Shown here piece after piece: positions 25,479 to 33,694 of a stretch of DNA of 64,000 nt (its first letter is position 1; every line of letters starts with the position of its first letter). The DNA is from Candidatus Krumholzibacteriota bacterium (GTDB taxonomy: Bacteria > Krumholzibacteriota > Krumholzibacteriia > JAJRXK01). Under the pieces are notes generated by a model. That model was given only the letters and a program-made list of their open reading frames with translations, was not told where the DNA came from and did no database searches. The DNA is taken from the NCBI GenBank assembly GCA_029262065.1, contig JAJDAC010000017.1, forward strand, positions 186,001 to 250,000, given 5' to 3'. A program made the translations under genes and the position numbers.

Positions 25479-27596
25479 CTACGGGGAATGCAAGTGGGAA
25501 CGCCATCCTACGGAAATGGCCTGGTCTCCACCCCGCAGCCCGGTGGCCGCGTCGATTCGAAGCTGACCGGAGGAACCCGGCACGTGCAATCGAAGTCCTA
25601 TACCTACATCGACCTGCCACGGCAACGTCCCGCGTCCGTCGGGTCTGTTCCACGCCTTGGCGAAGTCCGCGAACGAAGCCAAACCCAGTCGAACCGCCCC
25701 CACCGTGAACGGGAAAACCTGTCCCTCCAGGGTTCCAAAGGCCAATGACCGACCAAAGGCGTCGCCGGCGATGACCCCGTTCTTCAGCAGATCATGCGCG
25801 CGAAGGAGTGGGTCACGGCCAAGCCCCGTGCCTGCCCCTGGCCAAAGAAGGCGCGGCGCGGTGGCACCTACTCCCTGGTAGCCCGCGCGAAACCGCAAAC
25901 CACGATGGAAGGGATCCGGGCTGGAGTTCAGTGTGCCCTCGAAGCGATACTCCGCGAAACCATCACGCGATCCCAAGGGAGCGTGCAGGTCAAACGAAGT
26001 GGACAGCACCCCATGATCGTCCAGGATTCGTCTCGACAGTCCTCCACCGACCGACAGCTCCATGCCCTGGGAATCCCAGCGTGCGACTCCCGCCCCAACA
26101 TTGACTCTGGTGTTGCCATCGATCCAGTCGGATAGGTCCACGCCGCCGCGACGTCGTGTTTCACGTGAACCGGCGGCGTAGGCTTCCCGCTCCCACGAAG
26201 CATCGACCCGGGTGATACCCGGGATCCCAAGAAACTCCGGAGCCGCCACGCTGGCCGCCAGTCGTGGGCGATTCTCCTGCCAGCGCCAACTGATGGTTGT
26301 GAGGTCGCCACGTCCCGACGCGCCGGGAAACTGCAGCGTCAACTCTCTCTGGACCAAGCCGCGCGTTGCGGCGCCCAACATATTAAACCGGGTTCCCATG
26401 GAAGAATGCGTGACCGCGGCCGCGTCCAGCTGAGCGAGACCCCGGCCAACCGGACGGTAACCTACGCGACTCTTTGCAACCGCGGGAAGATCGGCCATTC
26501 GCCGTTTCGCCCGCGCGAGTCGTGCATCCGTGAGTACCTCTCCCGACTTCAATCCCAGGCGCGCCTGGACGACGTCGTAACGAATCTCGTCGAGACCAGA
26601 TGTAGTGACCAGATCCAGATGTGGTTCGCCAATGCGATTCCATGTCTTGATTGCGCGAGAGCGATCGCCCAACAAGAAATAACTGGTGGCCAGGATTCTA
26701 ACGGCGTGGGTGTCGGCGGGATCCAGAGCCACGGCTCTTTCCGCCAACGCGGCCGCGCGAGCCCAGTCTTCTTGCAAAACACGGACAGCCGCCAGCTCAC
26801 GGTACGCGGGCGCGAAAGTTGGGCATTCGTTCAACGTGTCTACAAGCAATGCCTCGGCCTCAGCCATCTCCCCGCTTGCACCCAATGCTATCGCAGCGTC
26901 TACAAGCTCGGAGCATGGCGAAGGTTTTTTTCCGTCGGAGACAAGCGCGTCCTGTGTCGGGTGGTCTCGCCTGACAAAGATTTCCGTCGCTTGATCGTCT
27001 CGATCTGGCGGGGGCAACACCAGGATCGCCAGAAAGTCGGTACCACTCCATTGCTGGAAGAGCTGCCCCACCGGAACTGACTGGAGGGGTCCGATGGCCG
27101 GATCGTGGAACACCGCCGTCGACTCGGTCAGGGCCAACAGAACCACGTAGTGGTTCGTGCCTCCCTCTACCGACAACAAGGCAATGATGGGACGCCCCAC
27201 GGCCAGGTGTTGGCGCACCGAGGCAGGCGATTCGGCGCGGAACGCGATTGCCGGCCAGCCTTGACGATTCAGCTCATCCAGCAATCCCTCCACAACAATT
27301 CCACCCTGGTCCTCGTCTACCAGATGGAAAAAATCTGAGGTCCGTGCGATCGCATGGCCCCAGTAGCGCTGCACCATGGCCGCTGCTGCGCCGCCACACA
27401 GGAGTGGCTCCTGGGGAACAAAAGGGACTCCCACAATGCCGGCCGGCTTCGAAACCCGCGCGGGTTCGATCTCGGTACAGAGACCGGGCGTTGTGGGCGC
27501 CGCCAATTGGAGCAACACGAGGCACGTCAGCCACCACACCGTGGGAACGGGGCACTTTCGCGCGAGACCCTTGTGATGCCGGTCCTCCTGGTGCAC
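25479..27596 (-). CDS. PA2778-family C39-like peptidase with TPR and probable C-terminal barrel
   Basis: 705 aa from GTG 27596. An N-terminal hydrophobic helix (about 20-38) precedes a papain-like C39 domain (about 52-190): Gln62 and Cys67 in QEPLLCGGAAAAM, His149 in NHYVVLL, Asp165 in HDPAIG. A TPR region (about 225-330) follows. Residues about 385-705 alternate like a beta-barrel and end LRIDAATGLRGGDQAISVGWRSHL, resembling an Omp85/BamA-type C-terminal domain. Known PA2778 family proteins have the peptidase and TPR but, as I recall, no barrel. A PA2779-like gene lies 3 bases upstream, as in Pseudomonas. The substrate is unknown. Confidence 0.8.
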   Translation of the reverse strand: MHQEDRHHKGLARKCPVPTVWWLTCLVLLQLAAPTTPGLCTEIEPARVSKPAGIVGVPFVPQEPLLCGGAAAAMVQRYWGHAIARTSDFFHLVDEDQGGIVVEGLLDELNRQGWPAIAFRAESPASVRQHLAVGRPIIALLSVEGGTNHYVVLLALTESTAVFHDPAIGPLQSVPVGQLFQQWSGTDFLAILVLPPPDRDDQATEIFVRRDHPTQDALVSDGKKPSPCSELVDAAIALGASGEMAEAEALLVDTLNECPTFAPAYRELAAVRVLQEDWARAAALAERAVALDPADTHAVRILATSYFLLGDRSRAIKTWNRIGEPHLDLVTTSGLDEIRYDVVQARLGLKSGEVLTDARLARAKRRMADLPAVAKSRVGYRPVGRGLAQLDAAAVTHSSMGTRFNMLGAATRGLVQRELTLQFPGASGRGDLTTISWRWQENRPRLAASVAAPEFLGIPGITRVDASWEREAYAAGSRETRRRGGVDLSDWIDGNTRVNVGAGVARWDSQGMELSVGGGLSRRILDDHGVLSTSFDLHAPLGSRDGFAEYRFEGTLNSSPDPFHRGLRFRAGYQGVGATAPRLLWPGAGTGLGRDPLLRAHDLLKNGVIAGDAFGRSLAFGTLEGQVFPFTVGAVRLGLASFADFAKAWNRPDGRGTLPWQVDVGIGLRLHVPGSSGQLRIDAATGLRGGDQAISVGWRSHLHSP

Positions 27597-27599
27597 GTG

Positions 27600-27998
27600 T
27601 CAGGCCAGCAGGATAACGATGATGATGATCAGCAGGAGAGTCACCACACTGATCGAAATGGTTTGGTCGCCGCCGGAAAGGCCGCGATCGATGTTCTTCA
27701 CCGTGCTCTGGAGCATGGCCAGCTCATCAGCCTCGAGGGTATGGACAGCTGACTCCGCGGCCTGAATATCGAACCCCAGATCGCCAACGAGCTTTCGGAC
27801 GTCGGAGTTCTGAAACAGTTCCAGCACGTTGGCCCGGTTCTCTCCGACCTCGTCGAGGTGACTGGAAATAGCCTTATCGAGTTCAAGAGTGCCGGCGATG
27901 CTCTCCTGACCAAGGGCGGGGTTGGATAGGGTCGACATACCCATGGCGGCCAGAACCCCCAGGCATAGCGAAATCCGGGTCCAATAGTGACTAAACAT
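27600..27998 (-). CDS. PA2779-family protein
   Basis: 132 aa. ATG 27998 with AGGAG 7 bases upstream. Signal peptide about 1-30 (ending ALGQ). A helical middle contains SSHLDEVGENRANVLELFQNSDVRKLVGDLGFDIQAAESAVHTL, matching the PA2779 family. A C-terminal membrane helix TISISVVTLLLIIIIVILLA completes it, so the helical part sits outside the cytoplasmic membrane. It is coupled to the C39-like peptidase gene, which supports a joint function. The small exported protein could be a substrate or partner of that peptidase; this is inferred from position. Confidence 0.8.
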   Translation of the reverse strand: MFSHYWTRISLCLGVLAAMGMSTLSNPALGQESIAGTLELDKAISSHLDEVGENRANVLELFQNSDVRKLVGDLGFDIQAAESAVHTLEADELAMLQSTVKNIDRGLSGGDQTISISVVTLLLIIIIVILLA

Positions 27999-28119
27999 TG
28001 CGCGTCTCCTATTTGTGAGAAAGAAACTTCTTCAAAAGGATCTCCCGGTAGCTTCGGCTCAATCCAGTTCCTGGATGGAACTTGGTAGCGTTGGGATCCG
28101 CTTCGAAGGGGAGTCTCCA

Positions 28120-29289
28120 TTGGCAAATCAACGTAGCTTGCAGGACATCGTCGCCTGGACGCAAGAAGAAGCGCCCCTGCGACTGATTCGAACCTGCGAA
28201 GCGGCCCTTCCCGGTGGCCTATCCATGGCTATGGCCCCCCTGATCGTGGATTGGGATGGATCGAAGCTCGAGGGCGACGACGGGTACTACCTGATACGAA
28301 ACGTCAACATCGGTGGAAATCCCGTGGCTGGGACCACGATGCTGGCCACGATTCGGGTGCCAATACGGAGTGTATGCAACGCCGAGTACGTTGTTGTGCC
28401 TGTGAAAATGGTCGGCCAGGACACCATGGGGGCCCACGGTCAGCTCCGACTAATCTTCGAGAAGGGCCGCGGCGGAACGCTGCTCGATCGCAGCGGCAAA
28501 CCTCTCGCGAACAACGCCGAGATACGCGACCTGGTTTTCAGTTGGGAAGCCTGGCGTCCACCGGGAACCGGTTTCGACGCCCTGAAGGGGCTCGACAACA
28601 AGAACTACATGTTGACGACACGTTGCTTCCATGGTGCGCAACGGTTTCTCGAAGACGGACTTCAGAATCGCCCGTGGCTTTGCTATCCGCTTCAGTTTCC
28701 CAGGGTGGAAGGCGCGTGGGACGAACTGCTGTTCGTGTGTCTACAACTCGGAGACAGCCTTGGCCGACACAGCATGACCTGGCTCATGAAGAATGAAGCC
28801 GTGGCCGCGGGTCACGAAGGAACCGCCACCGGGTACGCAGAAGCATGGAAAGCGCTCAAGGAGTCACTGCACGATGACTCGATGCCCGAGGACCCGTTTG
28901 AAACGGTGCTGGACGGGACTTTCGACTACAGCCTACTGGAACGGTCGTGCATCACCATGGCCCTCACCGCCATCGATTTTGCGCTGTCGAAGATTCACGA
29001 GAAGCGTGGACTGACGGGATACGCCCCACTCCGAACCGTGCCCGAAGATATCCCGGATTGGGTACGGTCCTTGGCCAAAGGCAGCACACACGACGTGTTC
29101 ACCCGCGTCCCCAACCTGTTCTGGTGGTTGATGAAGAACCGCGAAGTGGTTCCAACCAACTCGGTCCACATTCTGCGCGACGGCGGGCTGGTCAAGAAGC
29201 TACAAGATGGCGGCATCATCCACACCCGATACGATTTCGCGTCCGGCGAAACTCCCTACGGAAGTCTGAAGGACGGCTTGATCGCGTGA
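28120..29289 (+). CDS. Uncharacterised cytoplasmic protein
   Basis: 389 aa if started at TTG 28120, which has GGGGAG 6 bases upstream; ATG 28075 and GTG 28015 are in-frame alternatives. I do not recognise the family. There is no signal peptide or membrane helix. It contains a block with WGLSPLIVDWDGS-like strands (APLIVDWDGSKLEGDDGYY), several tryptophans and FDALKGLDNKNYMLTTRCFHGAQRFLEDG. The C-terminal half is helical (ITMALTAIDFALSKIHEKRG). It points toward the photolyase gene 97 bases downstream, so the two may be an operon. Confidence 0.6.
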   Translation: MANQRSLQDIVAWTQEEAPLRLIRTCEAALPGGLSMAMAPLIVDWDGSKLEGDDGYYLIRNVNIGGNPVAGTTMLATIRVPIRSVCNAEYVVVPVKMVGQDTMGAHGQLRLIFEKGRGGTLLDRSGKPLANNAEIRDLVFSWEAWRPPGTGFDALKGLDNKNYMLTTRCFHGAQRFLEDGLQNRPWLCYPLQFPRVEGAWDELLFVCLQLGDSLGRHSMTWLMKNEAVAAGHEGTATGYAEAWKALKESLHDDSMPEDPFETVLDGTFDYSLLERSCITMALTAIDFALSKIHEKRGLTGYAPLRTVPEDIPDWVRSLAKGSTHDVFTRVPNLFWWLMKNREVVPTNSVHILRDGGLVKKLQDGGIIHTRYDFASGETPYGSLKDGLIA

Positions 29290-29386
29290 TGGATATCCCG
29301 TGCCCTATTTGCACGTTCGTCCTCCGACGAAAGACGCGCACGCTGTGAATGACAACGCGACCAGGAAACTATCAACCCACTCCCAC

Positions 29387-30943
29387 ATGCGCAGTGCCCG
29401 GCGGTTGCTGGTCGTACTGGGGGATCAACTCGACGCCCTGCATCCGGGTCTGGAAGACTTCGATCGAGATCGCGACGCCGTGCTCATGGTCGAGGTCAAG
29501 CAGGAGGCCGAACGACCTGCAAGTCACGTTCAACGCACGACCCTGTTCCTGGCGGCCATGCGCCACCACGCCATGGACCTGATCGACCAGGACGTGCGCG
29601 TGCGGTACGTGCAACTCGACGATCGTGCCAATCAGCAAACGCTGGGTGACGAACTTGCCAGGGCGATCGAAACGTTGAATCCCGAGGTGGTGCAGGTGGT
29701 CCAACCGGGCGACCATCGGGTCCTGGGTTCGATTCGCGACGCCACCGGTGACAAAGGCGTGTCACTGGATGTGCTGAACGACCCCAGCTTCACGTGCAGT
29801 CTCGAAGAATTCGACCGATGGGCCAATGACGGGCGCAAGGAGCTCACGATGGAATATTTCTATCGCGAGCGCCGACGAAAACTGGGGATCCTGGTGACGG
29901 ACCGGGGCAAGCCCGTGGGTGGCGCCTGGAACTTCGACAAAGAGAACCGGAAAACCTTCAAACGCGCGCCGGATGTTCCCCGTCCCTACCAGGCTCGCCC
30001 GGACCAGGTGACCCGCGAGGTCATGGACCTGGCGCGCAAGATGTGGCCCGACGCTCCCGGTCGACTGGAGCACTTTCACTGGCCGGTCACGCGCAGCGAG
30101 GCAAAGCGCTCGCTCTCGTCATTCGTGGAGAAACGACTCGACGACTTCGGAACCTACGAGGACGCCATGTGGCAGGGAGAGCCGGTTCTCTACCACTCGC
30201 AACTGTCCAGCTCGCTCAACCTCAAGTTGCTGCGACCGATCGAGTGTGTCGACGCGGTCGTGGACGCCTACGAAAACGACGACGCCAAGATCAACAACGT
30301 GGAGGGGTTCGTGCGCCAGATCATCGGCTGGCGAGAGTTCATCCGCGGCGTCTACTACCACGAGGGTAGCGACTACCTGGGTCGCAATGGACTGGGTCAG
30401 CACGGAAAGCTACCCGACTTCTACTGGACCGCCGAAACCGACATGAACTGTCTTTCGCACTGTATCGGCGAAGTACTAGAATACGGCTGGGGACACCACA
30501 TCCCCCGGCTGATGGTCATCGGCAACTTCGCGTTGATGGCCGGCGTGCATCCGGGACAAGTGAACGATTGGTTCTTGGGCATGTACGTCGACGCCGTCGA
30601 CTGGGTGACGGCCCCCAACGTGATCGGCATGTCCCAACACGCGGACCACGGAGTGGTGGGAACCAAACCCTACATTTCCAGCGGCAAGTACATCAATCGC
30701 ATGTCCAACTACTGCAAGGGCTGCCGCTACAACGTGAACAGCACTACGGATGACGATGCCTGCCCGTTCAACACGCTGTACTGGGACTTCCTGGATCGCC
30801 ACGGGAAGACGTTCGCGAAAAATCGCCGCATGGCGATCGCACTGGCGAACACACGTCGACTCGGCGACGACGATCGCAAGGCCATCCGCAGCCGGGCTCG
30901 CAAACTGCGAAGGCAGTGGGGAGTGGGACCGATCTCGGGTTGA
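29387..30943 (+). CDS. Cryptochrome/photolyase family protein with Fe-S cluster (PhrB-like)
   Basis: 518 aa from ATG 29387 (frame open to 29300). RRLLVVLGDQLD at the N-terminus, GLGQHGKLPDFYW and GQVNDWFLGMYVDAVDWVTAPNVIGMSQHAD match the FeS-BCP branch of photolyases, such as Agrobacterium PhrB. Cluster cysteines are visible in NCLSH, YCKGC and ACPFN. The enzyme binds FAD and a 4Fe-4S cluster and repairs (6-4) photoproducts with light. Ends RKLRRQWGVGPISG. Cytoplasmic. Confidence 0.92.
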   Translation: MRSARRLLVVLGDQLDALHPGLEDFDRDRDAVLMVEVKQEAERPASHVQRTTLFLAAMRHHAMDLIDQDVRVRYVQLDDRANQQTLGDELARAIETLNPEVVQVVQPGDHRVLGSIRDATGDKGVSLDVLNDPSFTCSLEEFDRWANDGRKELTMEYFYRERRRKLGILVTDRGKPVGGAWNFDKENRKTFKRAPDVPRPYQARPDQVTREVMDLARKMWPDAPGRLEHFHWPVTRSEAKRSLSSFVEKRLDDFGTYEDAMWQGEPVLYHSQLSSSLNLKLLRPIECVDAVVDAYENDDAKINNVEGFVRQIIGWREFIRGVYYHEGSDYLGRNGLGQHGKLPDFYWTAETDMNCLSHCIGEVLEYGWGHHIPRLMVIGNFALMAGVHPGQVNDWFLGMYVDAVDWVTAPNVIGMSQHADHGVVGTKPYISSGKYINRMSNYCKGCRYNVNSTTDDDACPFNTLYWDFLDRHGKTFAKNRRMAIALANTRRLGDDDRKAIRSRARKLRRQWGVGPISG

Positions 30944-30993
30944 CTCCCCGTCGCGAACCTGGGCTTCAGTTCGGTTCCCTCAGTTTTGTTCCC

Positions 30994-31428
30994 TCAGCTC
31001 TGCGCCATCTCGGCGCGGTAGCTCGACGCCAGTTGGCTCTTCTGGTTCTCGGAAAGGGCCTTGCCGGCCAGCTGGAATACCTCGCGCTCCTCTTCTTCCA
31101 GGTGGTGTAGGACACGATCACGCAGTTCCTTGCAGCGAATCAACCACTGCGGATTGCTGTGATCCATCGCCTCGAGCTCTTCCACCCGGTCATCCAGTTC
31201 CTTGTGCTCGGCCACGCTGTGGCGCGCCATCTCCAGCGTGATGTCGTGCTGCATGAGCTTGGAATAGAAGTGCTTTTCCTCGGCCGCGGCGTGATCGGCC
31301 AAAGCTTGTGTCAAGTTGGAGAACAGCGTTCCACGGTCTTCGCTGGCCCCCTCCGTGGCAACGAGTTGCTCCATCAGCTGGCGCTGCCGGTCGTGGTCTT
31401 CACGCAGGGATTCGAAGATGTTCATCAT
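30994..31428 (-). CDS. Hemerythrin-like HHE domain protein
   Basis: 144 aa. Histidines and acidic residues in the hemerythrin pattern: LREDHDRQ, LADHAAAEEKHFY, AEHKELDD and LHHLEEEE. The four helices would bind a di-iron centre that senses or binds oxygen, nitric oxide or iron. ATG at 31428 or 31425; the second has AAAGGCCC upstream. No membrane or signal segment. Divergent from an MscS gene across an AT-rich 79-base region. Confidence 0.9.
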   Translation of the reverse strand: MMNIFESLREDHDRQRQLMEQLVATEGASEDRGTLFSNLTQALADHAAAEEKHFYSKLMQHDITLEMARHSVAEHKELDDRVEELEAMDHSNPQWLIRCKELRDRVLHHLEEEEREVFQLAGKALSENQKSQLASSYRAEMAQS

Positions 31429-31507
31429 GGGCCTTTCCGGTTAGATTAAATGGGATATTTTCATAATTCGCTCGAGACGGACGTTTGGATTCGAAGGGAT
31501 TGTCCCC
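31429..31507. promoter_or_regulatory. AT-rich divergent promoter region
   Basis: TTAGATTAAATGGGATATTTTCATAATTCG is the most AT-rich stretch nearby and lies between the divergent hemerythrin and MscS genes. TATTTT and CATAAT are possible -10 elements in opposite directions. No clear operator is seen. Confidence 0.35.
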
Positions 31508-32386
31508 GTGCAATGGTTTCAAGAGAATGTCAATCTGGGTGAACTCCTCACCCAGGGGATCGCCTGGTTGCCGCAGTTGGGCGCGGCCATCGTGATCTTC
31601 GCGGCGTTCGCGATCGGATCTCGAGTCATCCGGCGACCGCTGGGTGCCACGCTGCGGAAGACCGGCCTGCACGCCACGCTGGTACAGCTGCTTGTCGACA
31701 AGATCCTCCACTACGTGGTGCTGGTGTTCGGCTTGATCATGGCCCTCGACCAGTTGGGCGTGAACGTCGCCGCCGCCCTGGCCGGGCTGGGAGTAGCCGG
31801 CATTGCGGTAGGTTTCGCGGCGCAGGACACCCTGTCGAACATCATCGCCGGCATCGTAATATTCATGGACAAGCCGTTCCTCGTGGAGGACTGGGTGACA
31901 ACCAGCGATCAGTACGGTCAAGTCACGAACATCACGCTGCGCACCACGAGAATCCGCACCAACCGCAACACATTCGTGGTGATCCCCAACGCGCAGATCA
32001 TCAACTCGGTGCTGGAGAATCACAGCAAACAGGGCGCGCTACGCGTGGATGCCCCGGTGGGTATCGCCTACAAGGAAGACATCGATCAGGCACGCGCGGT
32101 CATGCTCGAAGCCGTCAAGGACCTGGCCCACCAGAGCAAGGACCGCGCAGCCGACGTGGTCGTGGGAGGACTGGGCGCTTCCAGCGTCGACCTGACGGTG
32201 AGGGTATGGATCGACGACGGGAAGCACCAGCAAGCCACGTTCTTTGCCATGAACGAAGCCTGCAAGAAGGCGTTGGACGCAGCGGGTATCGAGATTCCGT
32301 TTCCGCACATGCAGCTGTTCGTCGAAGACGTCAGGGACGCCGCGGTGGAGAATCTGGCGAAACTGTCGAACGCAGGAAAAGGCTGA
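31508..32386 (+). CDS. Small-conductance mechanosensitive channel (MscS)
   Basis: 292 aa from GTG 31508, close to E. coli MscS length (286). Three membrane helices, a pore helix with AALAGLGVAGIAVGFAAQDTLSNIIAGIVIF, and the beta domain with FVVIPNAQIINSVLENHS. It opens on membrane tension to release solutes. The C-terminal DVRDAAVENLAKLSNAGKG is short and polar. It is followed by corA, suggesting an ion-homeostasis gene cluster. Confidence 0.95.
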   Translation: MQWFQENVNLGELLTQGIAWLPQLGAAIVIFAAFAIGSRVIRRPLGATLRKTGLHATLVQLLVDKILHYVVLVFGLIMALDQLGVNVAAALAGLGVAGIAVGFAAQDTLSNIIAGIVIFMDKPFLVEDWVTTSDQYGQVTNITLRTTRIRTNRNTFVVIPNAQIINSVLENHSKQGALRVDAPVGIAYKEDIDQARAVMLEAVKDLAHQSKDRAADVVVGGLGASSVDLTVRVWIDDGKHQQATFFAMNEACKKALDAAGIEIPFPHMQLFVEDVRDAAVENLAKLSNAGKG

Positions 32387-32653
32387 GTTACCAGCTCCGG
32401 GCAGGCAGACCCTCGCTTACGCATCGGTGTCTGGAACATCGGGCGGGACGCGTTTGACGATCTGGACCCGGCACGGTTGGGATCAACCCATATAGATGTT
32501 TCGATCGGTGTGGATCCGAGCCCGCCAAAGTGGTGGCCCCACCCGATCGCTTGAAATCGACAACGCCACCCCTGCCTGGTAACGTGGCCGCGTCCACGTG
32601 TGTTCGAGTCAGACGTCCTCGTCTTGGACAAGGTATCCAGGAAGGCAGCGATC

Positions 32654-33643
32654 GTGATCCACGCTATTCTCTTCGACCCCGGCACCCAGAAATGGACCGA
32701 AGGAGGCCCCGAGCTGATCGACGCCTGGGAACGTCAACCCACCAGCTCGATCTGGGTCGCACTCCAAGGCGAGGAGCCGGCCAGCGAGTCTCAGTTGATG
32801 GCGGAGCGATTCGGTATCCATTCGCTCGCAATCAAGGATGCATTGCGAGCCCGTCATCCACCCAAGATCGAAGCATTCAAGGACAACACCTTCATCTTGT
32901 TGAAGGGGCTGGACGCCGACACCGGGTCGATCAGCTTTGGCACGATTCAACTTTCCATCTTCGTCGGCGAGCGCTTCGTGCTGACCAGGAGTTCGAGCCG
33001 CTCGCTCAGCAGCGAGCGCTTGCGCGAGAACATACTCTCGGGCAAGATTCCGCCCGATGTTTCGGTGGCCGATCTCGCACTGAAGTTGTGCCGCATTGTC
33101 GCCGATCGCTTCGTGCCCGTGCTGCTATCGGTCGAGGCTCGCCTGGAGGAGATGGAGACCGAAATGTTGGAGCAGCCCAACGATACGCTGTTGGCCGAGC
33201 TGATGCGTCAGAAGAGCGACCTCAAGAAAATCCTGCGCATCCTGCAGTATCACGCCCAGGTGTTTACTTCCGCCCGCACGCAGACTCCCGAGCAGTTCAC
33301 CGGATTCAATCACGAACTCACTGATCTACAGGAGCAGCTCGATCGCCAGCTGAGTCTGGCGCGTCTGTACTACGAGTTGACTGATGATCTGATGACTGGA
33401 TACCTTTCGCTGTCTTCGCATCGACTCAACCAGATCATGCAGACGCTGACCATCGTCACCATGATTTTTGTTCCAATCACGTTCATGGCGGGAATCTACG
33501 GCATGAATTTCGAGTTCATGCCCGAGTTGTCGATTCGCGTCGCCTACTTTGTCCTGCTCGGGGCCATGGTGTTTGTTGTCGGTTCGATTCTGGGAATTCT
33601 GTACTACCGGGGCTGGATCGGCCAGCGCGGGAGCAAGCGGTAA
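32654..33643 (+). CDS. corA: Magnesium/cobalt transporter CorA
   Basis: 329 aa from GTG 32654, chosen for AGGAAGG 8 bases upstream and the family length; the frame is open to 32600. A long cytoplasmic N-terminal domain, a long helical stalk (LPQPNDTLLAELMRQKSDLKKI-type region, about 170-255), two C-terminal membrane helices and the selectivity motif GMNF (in GIYGMNFEF). Mediates Mg2+ influx as a pentamer. It precedes an SLC12-like transporter by 51 bases. Confidence 0.94.
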   Translation: MIHAILFDPGTQKWTEGGPELIDAWERQPTSSIWVALQGEEPASESQLMAERFGIHSLAIKDALRARHPPKIEAFKDNTFILLKGLDADTGSISFGTIQLSIFVGERFVLTRSSSRSLSSERLRENILSGKIPPDVSVADLALKLCRIVADRFVPVLLSVEARLEEMETEMLEQPNDTLLAELMRQKSDLKKILRILQYHAQVFTSARTQTPEQFTGFNHELTDLQEQLDRQLSLARLYYELTDDLMTGYLSLSSHRLNQIMQTLTIVTMIFVPITFMAGIYGMNFEFMPELSIRVAYFVLLGAMVFVVGSILGILYYRGWIGQRGSKR

Positions 33644-33694
33644 GACTGGCAATTTCTCTGTTTCGCGTTTTCCCACAGATCAGGAGTTTTCCCG

